From NCBI GenBank assembly GCA_009773515.1, contig WSXX01000001.1, positions 1-64,000 of the forward strand: 64,000 nucleotides of DNA, given 5' to 3'. How positions within the stretch are numbered: the stretch's first letter is position 1; every line of letters starts with the position of its first letter. Positions 1 through 7,557 of this stretch are shown one piece after another. A program made the position numbers and the translations under genes. The notes below the pieces were generated by a model. It saw nothing but the letters and a program-made list of their open reading frames with translations, was not told the DNA's origin and did no database searches. This DNA comes from Bacteroidota bacterium. GTDB taxonomy: Bacteria > Bacteroidota > Bacteroidia > Bacteroidales > Lentimicrobiaceae.

Positions 1-239
1 AAAAAAGAGTGCAACTAGAATTAGCTGACACTCTTTAGAAACTAGCACAAGGCCGTTTTGAAGTACAAAGGTAAAAAAAATATCAGATTTTGATTGGATC
101 TTAACACAGAATCTCCGCTCAGTGTGACATTCGTGTTTGGTTAGCGATATTTCTTTTTATTACACTCACAATCAATTAATTACAATGTCATCCTGAGCGG
201 AGTCGAAGGACTCAACGATTACTAAAGTACATTAAATCA
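1..239. repeat. Intergenic region with dispersed repeat B, copy 1
   Basis: This is the left-edge non-coding stretch downstream of holA. It carries an imperfect inverted repeat: one arm (about 112-128) reads CTCCGCTCAGTGTGACA, and the other (186-202) is TGTCATCCTGAGCGGAG, whose reverse complement matches the first at 15 of 17 positions. Related copies lie at about 8671-8810 and, inverted, at 42512-42735. No gene is visible here. Confidence 0.7.
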
Positions 240-1244
240 CTAATGTAAAATCTTATAAATAAGCTCTTTGGTCAATTCACCGCCGTCAGCCGAACCTGAA
301 TCTACCCCTTTGGCCTTAAGATCATACTCCCTCAACAGACCAATAACCATGGCAAGTTTATCAGTATGATAATTCCGGGCTGCGGTTTTGTAATCACCAA
401 TAAAATATGGCGTAAAACCTGCCGCGGACGCAATTTCATTATCAGGCCTGCCCGACATGGCTTGCACCACAAGAACTTTAGAAAAAAAAGCAAATAAAAG
501 CACAACTACTTTAGTCAGGGGATTCTCTTTCAGATTCGAGGCAAAATGAGCTACAATTCTGTTCGACTTCAGTATATCGCGCTTTGCCAGTGCAACCTGA
601 AGTTCAAAAATGTTGAAATCTTTGCTAATCCCGATGTTTGTTTCAATCAGCTTCTCGGTGATCTGGCTTCCTTTTGGCAGACTGATGTATAATTTGCCTA
701 ACTCATTGGCTATTTTGCTAAGGTCGTTTCCTAAAAATTCGGAAATCATTAAACATGCTTTCTGAGAAATCACATAACCAGATGCTTCAACCTGAGCATT
801 GATCCATGCAGGAATCTTATCCTCATAAAGTTTTGCAGAGTCAAAATAAATACCATTCTTGTCAACTATTTTGGCAAGCGACTTTCTTTTATCGTATTTC
901 TTGTATTTATAACAAAGCACAAGAATCGTTGATCCAAGCGGCTTTTCTGCATAAGCTGATATATCATCAAGAGATTTAACCTCCTGAGCTTCTTTTACAA
1001 TCACCACCTGATGACTGGCCATCATGGGGTAGCGCTTGGCAGTGTCAACAATGGTGCGGGCGTCAACATCGCGCCCATACAAAACGGACAGATTAAATTC
1101 CTTTCCCGATTCATCAAGCACTTCGTTTTCAATAACATCGCTTATCAAATCGATATAATAAGGCTCCTCTCCGCTTAACAGGTAAACCGGATGATATATC
1201 CGTTTGCGTATATCCGAAATAATCTGTTTGTAATCTTTTGCCAT
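240..1244 (-). CDS. holA: DNA polymerase III subunit delta
   Basis: This is the delta subunit of the DNA polymerase III clamp loader, the part that opens the beta sliding clamp so it can be loaded on primed DNA. The 334-residue length is normal for HolA. The N-terminal LSGEEPYYIDLISDVI segment and the following AAA+-like fold without a working Walker motif fit the family. It starts 12 bp after the stop of the AMP nucleosidase gene on the same strand and shows no promoter of its own, so the two are probably cotranscribed. Recognition is by overall sequence pattern; no residue-level catalytic test applies because delta has no ATPase activity. Confidence 0.9.
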   Translation of the reverse strand: MAKDYKQIISDIRKRIYHPVYLLSGEEPYYIDLISDVIENEVLDESGKEFNLSVLYGRDVDARTIVDTAKRYPMMASHQVVIVKEAQEVKSLDDISAYAEKPLGSTILVLCYKYKKYDKRKSLAKIVDKNGIYFDSAKLYEDKIPAWINAQVEASGYVISQKACLMISEFLGNDLSKIANELGKLYISLPKGSQITEKLIETNIGISKDFNIFELQVALAKRDILKSNRIVAHFASNLKENPLTKVVVLLFAFFSKVLVVQAMSGRPDNEIASAAGFTPYFIGDYKTAARNYHTDKLAMVIGLLREYDLKAKGVDSGSADGGELTKELIYKILH

Positions 1245-1256
1245 TCCAAATTGCTG

Positions 1257-2027
1257 TTAAAAACGCAGATGTTTTACGGTAAGTCCTTTATTTATCAGCT
1301 GTTTCAGCGATTGAATTCCAATTTTCAGATGAGAATACACGTATTCCTGAGTAACAAATTTATCGCTCTCCTCCGTTTTTACGCCTGAAGAAATAATCGG
1401 ATGATCAGAAACCAGTAAAAGTGCACCAGTTGGAATTTCATTATGAAAACCTACGCTGAATATTGTTGCAGTTTCCATATCAATAGCCATAGCTCTGATC
1501 TGCCTCAGGTAATCTTTAAATTCATCATCGTGCTCCCAAACCCTTCGGTTGGTGGTATAAACGGTTCCTGTCCAATAATCAAGGCCTTCGTCACGTATGG
1601 ATGTTGAGATTGCTTTCTGAAGGTTAAAAGCTGGCAATGCAGGAACTTCGGAAGGAAAATAATCGTCAGATGTTCCCTCTCCGCGTATTGCAGCAATGGG
1701 CAAAATGAGATCGCCTACAAGTGCCCTCTTTTTCAAACCTCCGCATTTGCCAAGAAATAATACAGCCTGAGGTTTAATACATCCGAGCAAATCCATTATT
1801 GTTGCTGCATTTGCACTGCCCATGCCAAAATTTATCATGGTGATATCTCCCGCAGTCGCACTTGGCATTGCCCGGTCTCTGCCTTTGATTTCAACTTTGT
1901 TCCATTCGGCAAAGAGTTCAAGATAATGATTGAAGTTCGTCAATAAAATATATCCTCCGAACTCATTAAGCGATGTACCTGTATATCTGGGCAGCCAGTT
2001 CTCAGTAATTTCCTGTTTTGTTTTCAT
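1257..2027 (-). CDS. amn: AMP nucleosidase, short Bacteroidota type
   Basis: The predicted enzyme cleaves AMP to adenine and ribose 5-phosphate, a purine salvage and AMP-level control step. It has the purine nucleoside phosphorylase fold: a glycine-rich FLGKCGG segment, the MAIDMETATIF stretch with the nucleoside-binding Met-Glu pair, and a late VSDHP motif with the likely catalytic Asp. At 256 residues it is about half of the E. coli enzyme and lacks the extra N-terminal domain, as is usual for the Bacteroidota form. The next gene on the strand is holA. A TAnnTTTG element lies about 45 bp upstream. Another nucleosidase substrate cannot be excluded from sequence alone. Confidence 0.82.
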   Translation of the reverse strand: MKTKQEITENWLPRYTGTSLNEFGGYILLTNFNHYLELFAEWNKVEIKGRDRAMPSATAGDITMINFGMGSANAATIMDLLGCIKPQAVLFLGKCGGLKKRALVGDLILPIAAIRGEGTSDDYFPSEVPALPAFNLQKAISTSIRDEGLDYWTGTVYTTNRRVWEHDDEFKDYLRQIRAMAIDMETATIFSVGFHNEIPTGALLLVSDHPIISSGVKTEESDKFVTQEYVYSHLKIGIQSLKQLINKGLTVKHLRF

Positions 2028-2071
2028 AAAAAAACTTTTGCTTTAATTGATAAAAGCGTCTTTTACCAATG

Positions 2072-2079
2072 CAAATGTA
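2072..2079 (-). promoter_or_regulatory. -7 promoter element for amn-holA
   Basis: TACATTTG on the minus strand matches the Bacteroidota TAnnTTTG consensus. The predicted transcription start is near 2065, giving a leader of roughly 38 nt before the amn ATG. Confidence 0.55.
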
Positions 2080-2127
2080 GGCTTTTTGACAAAATGTTGT
2101 AGTTTTATCCGCCAAAGCAGCTTTCAA

Positions 2128-2598
2128 ATGCAGCAACTTAATTTTCCGCAGTATTCTTTCAGGATCGGACAGCAGTCAGGTCATGCCACAATTTTTGATC
2201 CCCAAAGGAAACGTTTTGTTGCGCTTACCCCTGAAGAATGGGTGCGTCAGCATTTGATAAGGTACCTCATCGATGAAAAAAATGTTCCCCCTACCCTGCT
2301 GGCATCTGAACGAGGTCTGAAAATTAACGGAATGCACAAAAGGTTTGATTTGCTGGCATTTTCAACTGACGGCAAACCCTTGCTTATTGTGGAATGTAAA
2401 TCTCCGGATGTAACGCTCAGCGAAGAAACCTTCCATCAGGCGGTTAGATATAATCTGGCGTTGAAAGCTCATTATCTGCTTATTTCCAACGGATTAGATC
2501 ATCATATAGCAAGGGTTGATTACCTGACATCACAACTACAGTTTTTGCAAACCATACCTGATTTCAGGGAAATGAACCTTAATGCAATTTCAAAGTAG
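2128..2598 (+). CDS. Orphan HsdR N-terminal-like PD-(D/E)XK nuclease domain protein
   Basis: This stand-alone protein of about 156 residues resembles the N-terminal nuclease domain of type I restriction subunit HsdR. The core is visible: Asp74 in RFDLLAF, then Glu89 and Lys91 in VECKSP, the D...ExK arrangement of PD-(D/E)XK nucleases. There is no helicase region and no hsdM or hsdS nearby, so it is not a restriction system in itself. The frame is open from 2047, but the ATG at 2128 (MQQLNFPQY) is preferred because conserved-looking sequence begins there. It is divergent from amn-holA. Its job is unknown; a repair or recombination nuclease is possible. Confidence 0.75.
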   Translation: MQQLNFPQYSFRIGQQSGHATIFDPQRKRFVALTPEEWVRQHLIRYLIDEKNVPPTLLASERGLKINGMHKRFDLLAFSTDGKPLLIVECKSPDVTLSEETFHQAVRYNLALKAHYLLISNGLDHHIARVDYLTSQLQFLQTIPDFREMNLNAISK

Positions 2599-2671
2599 CT
2601 ACTTAGCCAGCAGCAATCTGTTGAATTCCTGAATTTCTGTAAACTTCTGCCACAACATTGAAATAGCTTAC

Positions 2672-2679
2672 TAATTTTG
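2672..2679 (+). promoter_or_regulatory. -7 promoter element for the Pmp3/YqaE gene
   Basis: TAATTTTG matches TAnnTTTG and ends 14 bp before the ATG at 2694. The short leader supports this small ORF as a real gene. Confidence 0.5.
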
Positions 2680-2693
2680 TAAAAAAAAACCAT

Positions 2694-2849
2694 ATGTCTT
2701 GTCTGCGTGTAATTCTGGCCATCGTTTTTCCACCGCTTGCAGTAATTGACCAGGGCTGCGGCTCGGTACTGATCGTTTTCTTACTCACCCTGGCCGGATG
2801 GATTCCCGGCGTAATCGCTGCGCTGATTATTCTAAACAAGAGGTACTAA
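2694..2849 (+). CDS. YqaE/Pmp3 family small membrane protein
   Basis: This 51-residue protein has two hydrophobic helices: about residues 5-18 (VILAIVFPPLAVI) and 25-47 (VLIVFLLTLAGWIPGVIAAL), ending NKRY. The FPPLAV turn, the GWIPGVIAAL segment and the total length are typical of the Pmp3/YqaE (UPF0057) family, small inner-membrane proteins linked to stress and membrane potential in other organisms. It has its own TAnnTTTG element and sits between the orphan nuclease gene and a converging TPR gene. It is short enough to be missed by length-filtered gene callers. Confidence 0.85.
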   Translation: MSCLRVILAIVFPPLAVIDQGCGSVLIVFLLTLAGWIPGVIAALIILNKRY

Positions 2850-2865
2850 TTTCATTCCTGACCCT

Positions 2866-2894
2866 CAAAAAAAAAGGCCACCTTACGGTAGCCC
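2866..2894 (-). terminator. Rho-independent terminator of the TPR gene
   Basis: Read on the minus strand, GGCTACC, loop GTAA and GGTGGCC (one G-T pair) are followed by a run of about nine T. It lies 30 bp past the stop of the gene at 2926-3903. Confidence 0.75.
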
Positions 2895-2925
2895 TGAATT
2901 CAAAAGATTTTATTTCTGTAACTTA

Positions 2926-3903
2926 TCAGCTACACTTCAAAACAGTTTTTATCTGATAATTTGCTGATTCAGCCAGCGGGCCAACTGCAGCTTTTTTAAA
3001 TGAAGCACAGGCATCACCAGTTGATCCTTTACCAGCATGAGCTGTTCCTATTTCAAAATGGAAACGTGCTTGTTTGGCAGGTGTATCACCATCAAGTTCC
3101 ATACCTTTCTGTGCGTTTTCAATGGCTTCATCCCATTTCGAAAGTTTATTATTTGCCAGAGCATATAAATAATAGGCTTCTGCATTTTTGTCGCTGTACT
3201 TTATTGATTCATCAAGAAAGGCAACTGCTCCGTTAAAATCGTTCTTTTTGAATGCTCCGTTGGCGCTGTTAATAAGGTTATCGCTCATAAACTTGCTTGC
3301 CTGCTCAACCGTTTTTTCGTCATTGGTTTTTGTGCCGGTTTCAATGGCTTTATCCATGGCAATGCGAAGATCATCAGTTTTATTCTGCTTGTTGTAAACC
3401 AGACCTTTGCTGAGCCATGCGCCGGCAAAATCAGGATCAAATTCCAGCGCTTTATCAAATGATGCCAAAGCTTCGGCATATTTATCAGCTCTGTAATCAG
3501 TGTTGCCTTTCACCCTGTAAAGTTTTGGCAATAAATCATCGGCTTTTGCTTTAATTCCATCATCACCGAATTGCTCGGCATAATCATGTGCAAGTTCAAA
3601 ATTGGTAATGGCTTCATCAACCTTTTTTTCTTTATATAAAGCGGTTGCATGATTGTATTGCAAAAGCGGAATTTGCTGCTTTGTCAGATTAACTATATCT
3701 GCTCCTTCTGCTCCAACTTTTTCAGCAATGCCTGCTGCTTCTTTCAGTGCTTCAATGGCTTTGGGAATATCTGTTGCAGCCAGTTCTACGCCCCTGTTGT
3801 AAGCATTTGTAGCATCCTCAAGTGACTGAGAATAAGCTGATTTAACCCCAAATAAAGTTGCAATCAGGATTACTCCTGTAAGGAATTTCTTTGTGTTTTT
3901 CAT
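2926..3903 (-). CDS. Exported tetratricopeptide repeat protein
   Basis: This protein of 325 residues has a signal peptide (MKNTKKFLTGVILIATLFG, likely cleaved after AYS) and then several TPR units through the rest of the chain, for example around ALYKEKKVDEAITNFELA and ALASFDKALEFDPDFAGAWL. TPRs make helical scaffolds for protein binding, here in the periplasm or at the outer membrane. The frame is open to 3963, but the start at 3903 begins the signal peptide and lies 34 bp inside a TAnnTTTG element. It appears monocistronic with a clear terminator. No specific partner can be named. Confidence 0.8.
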   Translation of the reverse strand: MKNTKKFLTGVILIATLFGVKSAYSQSLEDATNAYNRGVELAATDIPKAIEALKEAAGIAEKVGAEGADIVNLTKQQIPLLQYNHATALYKEKKVDEAITNFELAHDYAEQFGDDGIKAKADDLLPKLYRVKGNTDYRADKYAEALASFDKALEFDPDFAGAWLSKGLVYNKQNKTDDLRIAMDKAIETGTKTNDEKTVEQASKFMSDNLINSANGAFKKNDFNGAVAFLDESIKYSDKNAEAYYLYALANNKLSKWDEAIENAQKGMELDGDTPAKQARFHFEIGTAHAGKGSTGDACASFKKAAVGPLAESANYQIKTVLKCS

Positions 3904-3937
3904 TTTTAATAGTTTTATTAGAAATATTGAACGATCG

Positions 3938-3945
3938 CAAAAATA
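3938..3945 (-). promoter_or_regulatory. -7 promoter element for the TPR gene
   Basis: TATTTTTG on the minus strand fits TAnnTTTG. The predicted transcription start near 3931 leaves a 28-nt leader and excludes the longer reading frame that begins at 3963. Confidence 0.5.
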
Positions 3946-4268
3946 AACAATTAGGACAATCAATTCGGTTAAAAAATCATAAAAAAATGAAACACCCCAT
4001 CCTTTTGAATTGATTATCTGAAACTTACATAGATAATAATTTCACTATATGTATATCAATACTCCGCAACCAACATCAGATTATTGCGATGAAAAGGAGC
4101 ATTTGATGAATTGATAAAAATATTTTCAGCTCAGATAACTGTTTAAATACAATGTATTTTTCTATATCAGGATCGGAAATATGGAGATATAACAATCCTT
4201 AGTTCCCGACAAATAACTTACTCCCAATAAATATATACAGATTGGGGGCTTAGAATTAATTTTTATTA

Positions 4269-4276
4269 TACATTTG
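4269..4276 (+). promoter_or_regulatory. -7 promoter element for the 4304 operon
   Basis: TACATTTG matches TAnnTTTG, 27 bp before the ATG at 4304. It would drive the unknown membrane protein, DUF3822 and rsmD together. Confidence 0.55.
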
Positions 4277-4303
4277 CAATGCTAAAAAAAAACATTTTCC
4301 CAT

Positions 4304-4903
4304 ATGAAAAGCTCAATCCTCAAGGTCGTTCTGGCGATAGTGGTGATCGTATTAGGCTATCTTCTTTACGCCTCTATCATGAAACCTATCCGTTTTCAGG
4401 AAGAACTGACAACAAGAAATTCACAGATTTCAAGCAAACTGAAGGATATCAGGTCTGCACAGACCTTTTACAAGCAGTTTAACAACGCCTACACATCAAG
4501 TTTTGATACGCTGTTTGCTTTTCTGGAGACCGGGCAGATTCCAGTTGTAAAAATGATTCCAGATCCGACAGATACAACATTTACACGTTCAATCAGTGAT
4601 ACCATTGGTTTTATCGGCATTGCTGATTCATTGTTTTCGAAACGTACAAATTTTGTAATGAGAGATCTTGAGGTGATTCCTTTCTCAGATGGACGTAAAT
4701 TTGAAATGAAAACTGCCAAAATAGATAAAGGTGGGGTAATGGTTCCTGTACTTGAGATTCTTGTACCTTATGAATATTATCTGTCTGACCTTTCGCAACA
4801 GGATGTAATTAACCTCAAAGCGACTCAGGAAACCATGAACCGATATGCAGGGTTAAGATTGGGATCATTGACTGAAGCCACTACCGACGGTAACTGGGAG
4901 TAA
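4304..4903 (+). CDS. Conserved single-pass membrane protein of unknown function
   Basis: The 199-residue protein has one N-terminal membrane helix (about residues 5-27, ILKVVLAIVVIVLGYLLYA), a helical stretch with KLKDIRSAQTFYKQFNNAY, and then a soluble, mostly beta-looking domain. The topology suggests a bulk domain on the periplasmic side. I do not recognise a named family. It heads a three-gene run with DUF3822 (14 bp downstream) and rsmD. A membrane helix followed by a long helix recalls the general design of pilin-like and PilN-like proteins, but no signature residue supports either. Confidence 0.8.
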   Translation: MKSSILKVVLAIVVIVLGYLLYASIMKPIRFQEELTTRNSQISSKLKDIRSAQTFYKQFNNAYTSSFDTLFAFLETGQIPVVKMIPDPTDTTFTRSISDTIGFIGIADSLFSKRTNFVMRDLEVIPFSDGRKFEMKTAKIDKGGVMVPVLEILVPYEYYLSDLSQQDVINLKATQETMNRYAGLRLGSLTEATTDGNWE

Positions 4904-4917
4904 ATTAAAAATAACAC

Positions 4918-5808
4918 ATGGCGGTTGATCACATAAAAAAGGTATCTTCTTACGACCGTTTGTTTGATCAGGCCCAAACCCATCAATATAATCTGTCCAT
5001 CCGGTTAAATCCGGATGGACTTTCTTTTGCGGTTTATTCCAATCCGCAAAAGCGGTATATTGCCATTGAATCAGTATCCTTTCCCGAAAAATTTGCTTCT
5101 TCGGCTGGTGCTCTCGCCACAACCATTTATCTCGATCACATTGCCAAAACAATCGATGAAAAATCATGGTTGATTTCTGAATTCAAAAACAGGGTAATCA
5201 TTTACAACACCAAGGTTTATACGCTGGTTCCAGAGCCTCTGTTTAACCCGGAAGGGAAAGATTCTTACCTCAGTTTTGTTCATAAAACAGGACCCGATGA
5301 GGTGATCCTCGACTCAAAACTGGAAGCGATTGATAGCCGGATAATTTTCGGAATTAACAAAAACATATTTGCCGAACTTAACGCCTGGTTCAGCAATGCC
5401 AGACTGATGCACCATGCCGGTGCTATGCTCGAATCGGTGGTTCCGGTTTTTAAACATGCCGAACCGGAAAATCCTGTATTTATTAACATCAATAAAAAAC
5501 ATATGGATATTATTGCCCTGCGCGATAACACCCTGAGTTTTGTAAACACTTTTGAATGGCGTACCGGCACCGACATTGTATATTATACACTGTTTGTGCT
5601 TGATCAATTATCGCTGAACCCCGGGAAAACTCATGTTTTTCTGTGTGGTGACATTGACGAAGGCGACGAAAACCATCAGCTCATAACGCGGTACATCAGA
5701 AATACAGATTTTTTATCGCGCAACGAATCTTACACCAAAGGCTATGCGCTTGAACTGATTTCAACACACAAATATTTTGACCTTTTAAACCCGGCTTTAT
5801 GCGAATAA
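4918..5808 (+). CDS. DUF3822 family protein
   Basis: This 296-residue soluble protein fits the Bacteroidota-specific DUF3822 family, which I recall as having an actin-like (ASKHA) layout of two related lobes: strand-rich LSIRLNPDGLSFAVYS at the start and PVFININKKHMDIIALRD near residue 185 would be the corresponding lobe openings. No function is established. Its last codons overlap the start of rsmD by 10 bp, so translation of the two is likely coupled, and the same pairing recurs in related genomes to my knowledge. A role in ribosome maturation or with the upstream membrane protein are both open. Confidence 0.72.
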   Translation: MAVDHIKKVSSYDRLFDQAQTHQYNLSIRLNPDGLSFAVYSNPQKRYIAIESVSFPEKFASSAGALATTIYLDHIAKTIDEKSWLISEFKNRVIIYNTKVYTLVPEPLFNPEGKDSYLSFVHKTGPDEVILDSKLEAIDSRIIFGINKNIFAELNAWFSNARLMHHAGAMLESVVPVFKHAEPENPVFININKKHMDIIALRDNTLSFVNTFEWRTGTDIVYYTLFVLDQLSLNPGKTHVFLCGDIDEGDENHQLITRYIRNTDFLSRNESYTKGYALELISTHKYFDLLNPALCE

Positions 5809-6347
5809 TCAGTGGAACACACAAAAGCAGGATAATTCATGCTCCGAAGAACCTTCCGGTAAGGCCTACCACTGATATAGCCAAAGAAGCTATTTTCAAT
5901 GTACTGGTCAATAACTTTGATTTACAGGATGTTAAAGTTCTTGATTTGTTTTCAGGAACAGGAAATATTGCCTATGAGTTTGCCAGCCGCGGTGCAATTG
6001 GCGTTACCAGCATTGATACAGAGCTCAGATGTGTGAATTTTATCAGGAAAACGGCATCAGAAATGGGTTTCGAAGCAATTCTCTCCTTCAGGTCAGATGC
6101 ATTCCGTTTTCTGAAAAACTGCGAACATACCTACGATATTATTTTTTGTGACCCGCCTTACGAACTGGAAGGAATTGAACGCATTCCAACCACAGTTTAT
6201 GAACGAAAACTGCTGAAAGAAGATGGATGGCTTATTCTGGAACATTCCAGAGATTACGATTTCAGCAAATACCCGGGCTTTTTGCAACAAAGAAAATACG
6301 GTAAAGTTAATTTCAGCATTTTTGCTTCGCCACTCACTACTGAATAA
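5799..6347 (+). CDS. rsmD: 16S rRNA (guanine(966)-N(2))-methyltransferase RsmD
   Basis: RsmD methylates N2 of G966 in 16S rRNA, in the 30S head, using S-adenosylmethionine. The 182 residues show the class I fold: MRIISGTHKSRII start, SAM loop DLFSGTGNIAYEFASRGA, acidic residue in SIDTE, and the catalytic DPPY motif in IIFCDPPYELEG. Length and motif spacing are normal. The ATG at 5799 overlaps the end of the DUF3822 gene by 10 bp. It closes the three-gene unit that starts at 4304. Confidence 0.93.
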   Translation: MRIISGTHKSRIIHAPKNLPVRPTTDIAKEAIFNVLVNNFDLQDVKVLDLFSGTGNIAYEFASRGAIGVTSIDTELRCVNFIRKTASEMGFEAILSFRSDAFRFLKNCEHTYDIIFCDPPYELEGIERIPTTVYERKLLKEDGWLILEHSRDYDFSKYPGFLQQRKYGKVNFSIFASPLTTE

Positions 6348-6358
6348 TGATTTGCCTT

Positions 6359-6400
6359 ATAATTCTTTCCGGATCAGAAAACTGATCTGTCAGAATTAAT
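6359..6400. other. Hairpin between converging rsmD and coaD
   Basis: The outer arms AATTCT and AGAATT enclose GATCAG-AAAA-CTGATC. There is no T run on either strand, so it is a weak terminator candidate or a structural end-of-transcript hairpin. Confidence 0.4.
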
Positions 6401-6410
6401 AACCCGCTAC

Positions 6411-6878
6411 CTACAACTTAGGTAAATCAACGGCATCGGGAATAAACAAGCTGACATCACCCCCATTTTTATAAATATCTCTCACGATTGAAGAATTTAT
6501 CGAAGTAAACTCAGGGGTTGTAAGAAGGAATAGGGTTTCAACATCAGGATTCAGTTTTTTATTAACCTGCCCGACCGTACGTTCAAACTCAAAATCGGCT
6601 GATGTCCGCAATCCGCGCAATAAATATGAAGCGGAAACTTCGCGGCAATAATCAACGGTCAGTCCTGAATAACTGCGCACCTTAATTTTACCCTCACCGG
6701 CAAAAACCTGTTCAATCCACCTCACCCTGTCCTCAACCCTGAAATAGCCCTTCTTTTCGATGTTCAGACCAACGGCAACAATAATTTCATCAAACAATGG
6801 AAGAGCCCTCAAAATGATGTTTTCGTGGCCACGGGTTATAGGATCGAACGACCCCGGAAATACTGCTCGCTTTGTCAT
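6411..6878 (-). CDS. coaD: Phosphopantetheine adenylyltransferase
   Basis: CoaD transfers AMP from ATP to 4'-phosphopantetheine, giving dephospho-CoA, the next-to-last step of coenzyme A synthesis. The 155-residue chain has the nucleotidyltransferase signature GSFDPITRGHENI (T/HxGH) and the C-terminal INSSIVRDI motif equivalent to ISSTxxR. Length is normal. It has its own TAnnTTTG element placed between its ATG and the stop of the NUDIX gene upstream, so it need not depend on that gene for expression. Confidence 0.95.
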   Translation of the reverse strand: MTKRAVFPGSFDPITRGHENIILRALPLFDEIIVAVGLNIEKKGYFRVEDRVRWIEQVFAGEGKIKVRSYSGLTVDYCREVSASYLLRGLRTSADFEFERTVGQVNKKLNPDVETLFLLTTPEFTSINSSIVRDIYKNGGDVSLFIPDAVDLPKL

Positions 6879-6894
6879 AAACAGATAATTTAAG

Positions 6895-6902
6895 CAAAAA
6901 TA
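6895..6902 (-). promoter_or_regulatory. -7 promoter element for coaD
   Basis: TATTTTTG on the minus strand, 16 bp before the coaD ATG. The predicted leader is only about 10 nt. Confidence 0.5.
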
Positions 6903-6920
6903 GAAAATTCCTTAATAAAT

Positions 6921-7550
6921 TCACCCCCTTTGGCTGATATCAGCTTTTAAAAGGTCGTGCAGAGAAGCATAAGTGCTGTTAAAAATCCGGGTATAACGCT
7001 CAGGATTTATCCATTCAGCATTCGTTATTTCTTCTTCAATCTGGGGGGCAAGTATTTCATTGCCTTCATATTGCATAGCATACCAATATGTCCTTTTCAG
7101 CACTTTTTTGCCTTTGTGTTCATAAATGTGAAAAGTTGACGGCAATTCTGAAATCAATCTGTGCCCCGAAATTCCTGTTTCTTCCTCAACTTCCCTCAAC
7201 GCAGCTTCTGCCGGAGTTTCACCCTTTTCAAGCTTACCTTTGGGCAAATCCCACCTTCCAAATCGAAAAATAAACAAACGATTTCCTTCCTGATTTTTTA
7301 CCACTCCTCCGGCTGCCTCAAGGTACCAGAACAAAGAAATAAAATCGTCTAACAATTTTTTGACATCTCTGTTGTTATATATCAGAAATTGTTCCTGACC
7401 CGATTCATTTTCTGTGAAAAGTTTCAGGGCAGCTTTAATCGATTTGCGTCCATTTACCTCAATTTTTGCACCCTGAAATCCATCTGAAAAACCGTCATCC
7501 GGCTTTCCACATAAAAACACAGGTTTATCATTTATAAAAACTTTGTACAT
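6921..7550 (-). CDS. NUDIX hydrolase
   Basis: This protein of about 209 residues has a complete Nudix box (G-x5-E-x7-REVEEETGI in GKLEKGETPAEAALREVEEETGI split as GKLEKGETP and AALREVEEETG), which binds divalent metal and hydrolyses a nucleoside diphosphate linked to another group. An N-terminal region of about 70 residues precedes the domain and carries no motif I know. The substrate is not predictable; its neighbour pyrE suggests nucleotide metabolism but that is only context. The start is taken at 7550 (MYKVF); an ATG at 7559 is in frame as well. The longer frame to 7661 would run through pyrE and is rejected. Confidence 0.85.
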   Translation of the reverse strand: MYKVFINDKPVFLCGKPDDGFSDGFQGAKIEVNGRKSIKAALKLFTENESGQEQFLIYNNRDVKKLLDDFISLFWYLEAAGGVVKNQEGNRLFIFRFGRWDLPKGKLEKGETPAEAALREVEEETGISGHRLISELPSTFHIYEHKGKKVLKRTYWYAMQYEGNEILAPQIEEEITNAEWINPERYTRIFNSTYASLHDLLKADISQRG

Positions 7551-7553
7551 TTG
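7546..7553 (+). promoter_or_regulatory. -7 promoter element for pyrE, overlapping the NUDIX start codon
   Basis: TACATTTG lies 4 bp before the pyrE ATG (7558). A start of transcription 5-7 bp downstream would fall on the ATG itself, predicting a leaderless message. The element also covers the first codons of the divergent NUDIX gene. Confidence 0.55.
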
Positions 7554-7557
7554 CAGC

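Larger units (their letters stand above)
3904..4303. other. Intergenic region between divergent genes
   Basis: This AT-rich spacer of 400 bp holds two promoter elements, one per strand (3938-3945 and 4269-4276). I see no RNA gene, conserved hairpin or small gene between them. Confidence 0.5.

Noticed and set aside
2128-2598. A type I restriction-modification system
   Set aside because: Only the N-terminal nuclease-like domain is present; there is no helicase part, methylase or specificity gene in the window.
2603-2839. Minus-strand frame of 78 codons
   Set aside because: The plus strand of the same place encodes a recognisable Pmp3/YqaE protein with a promoter element.
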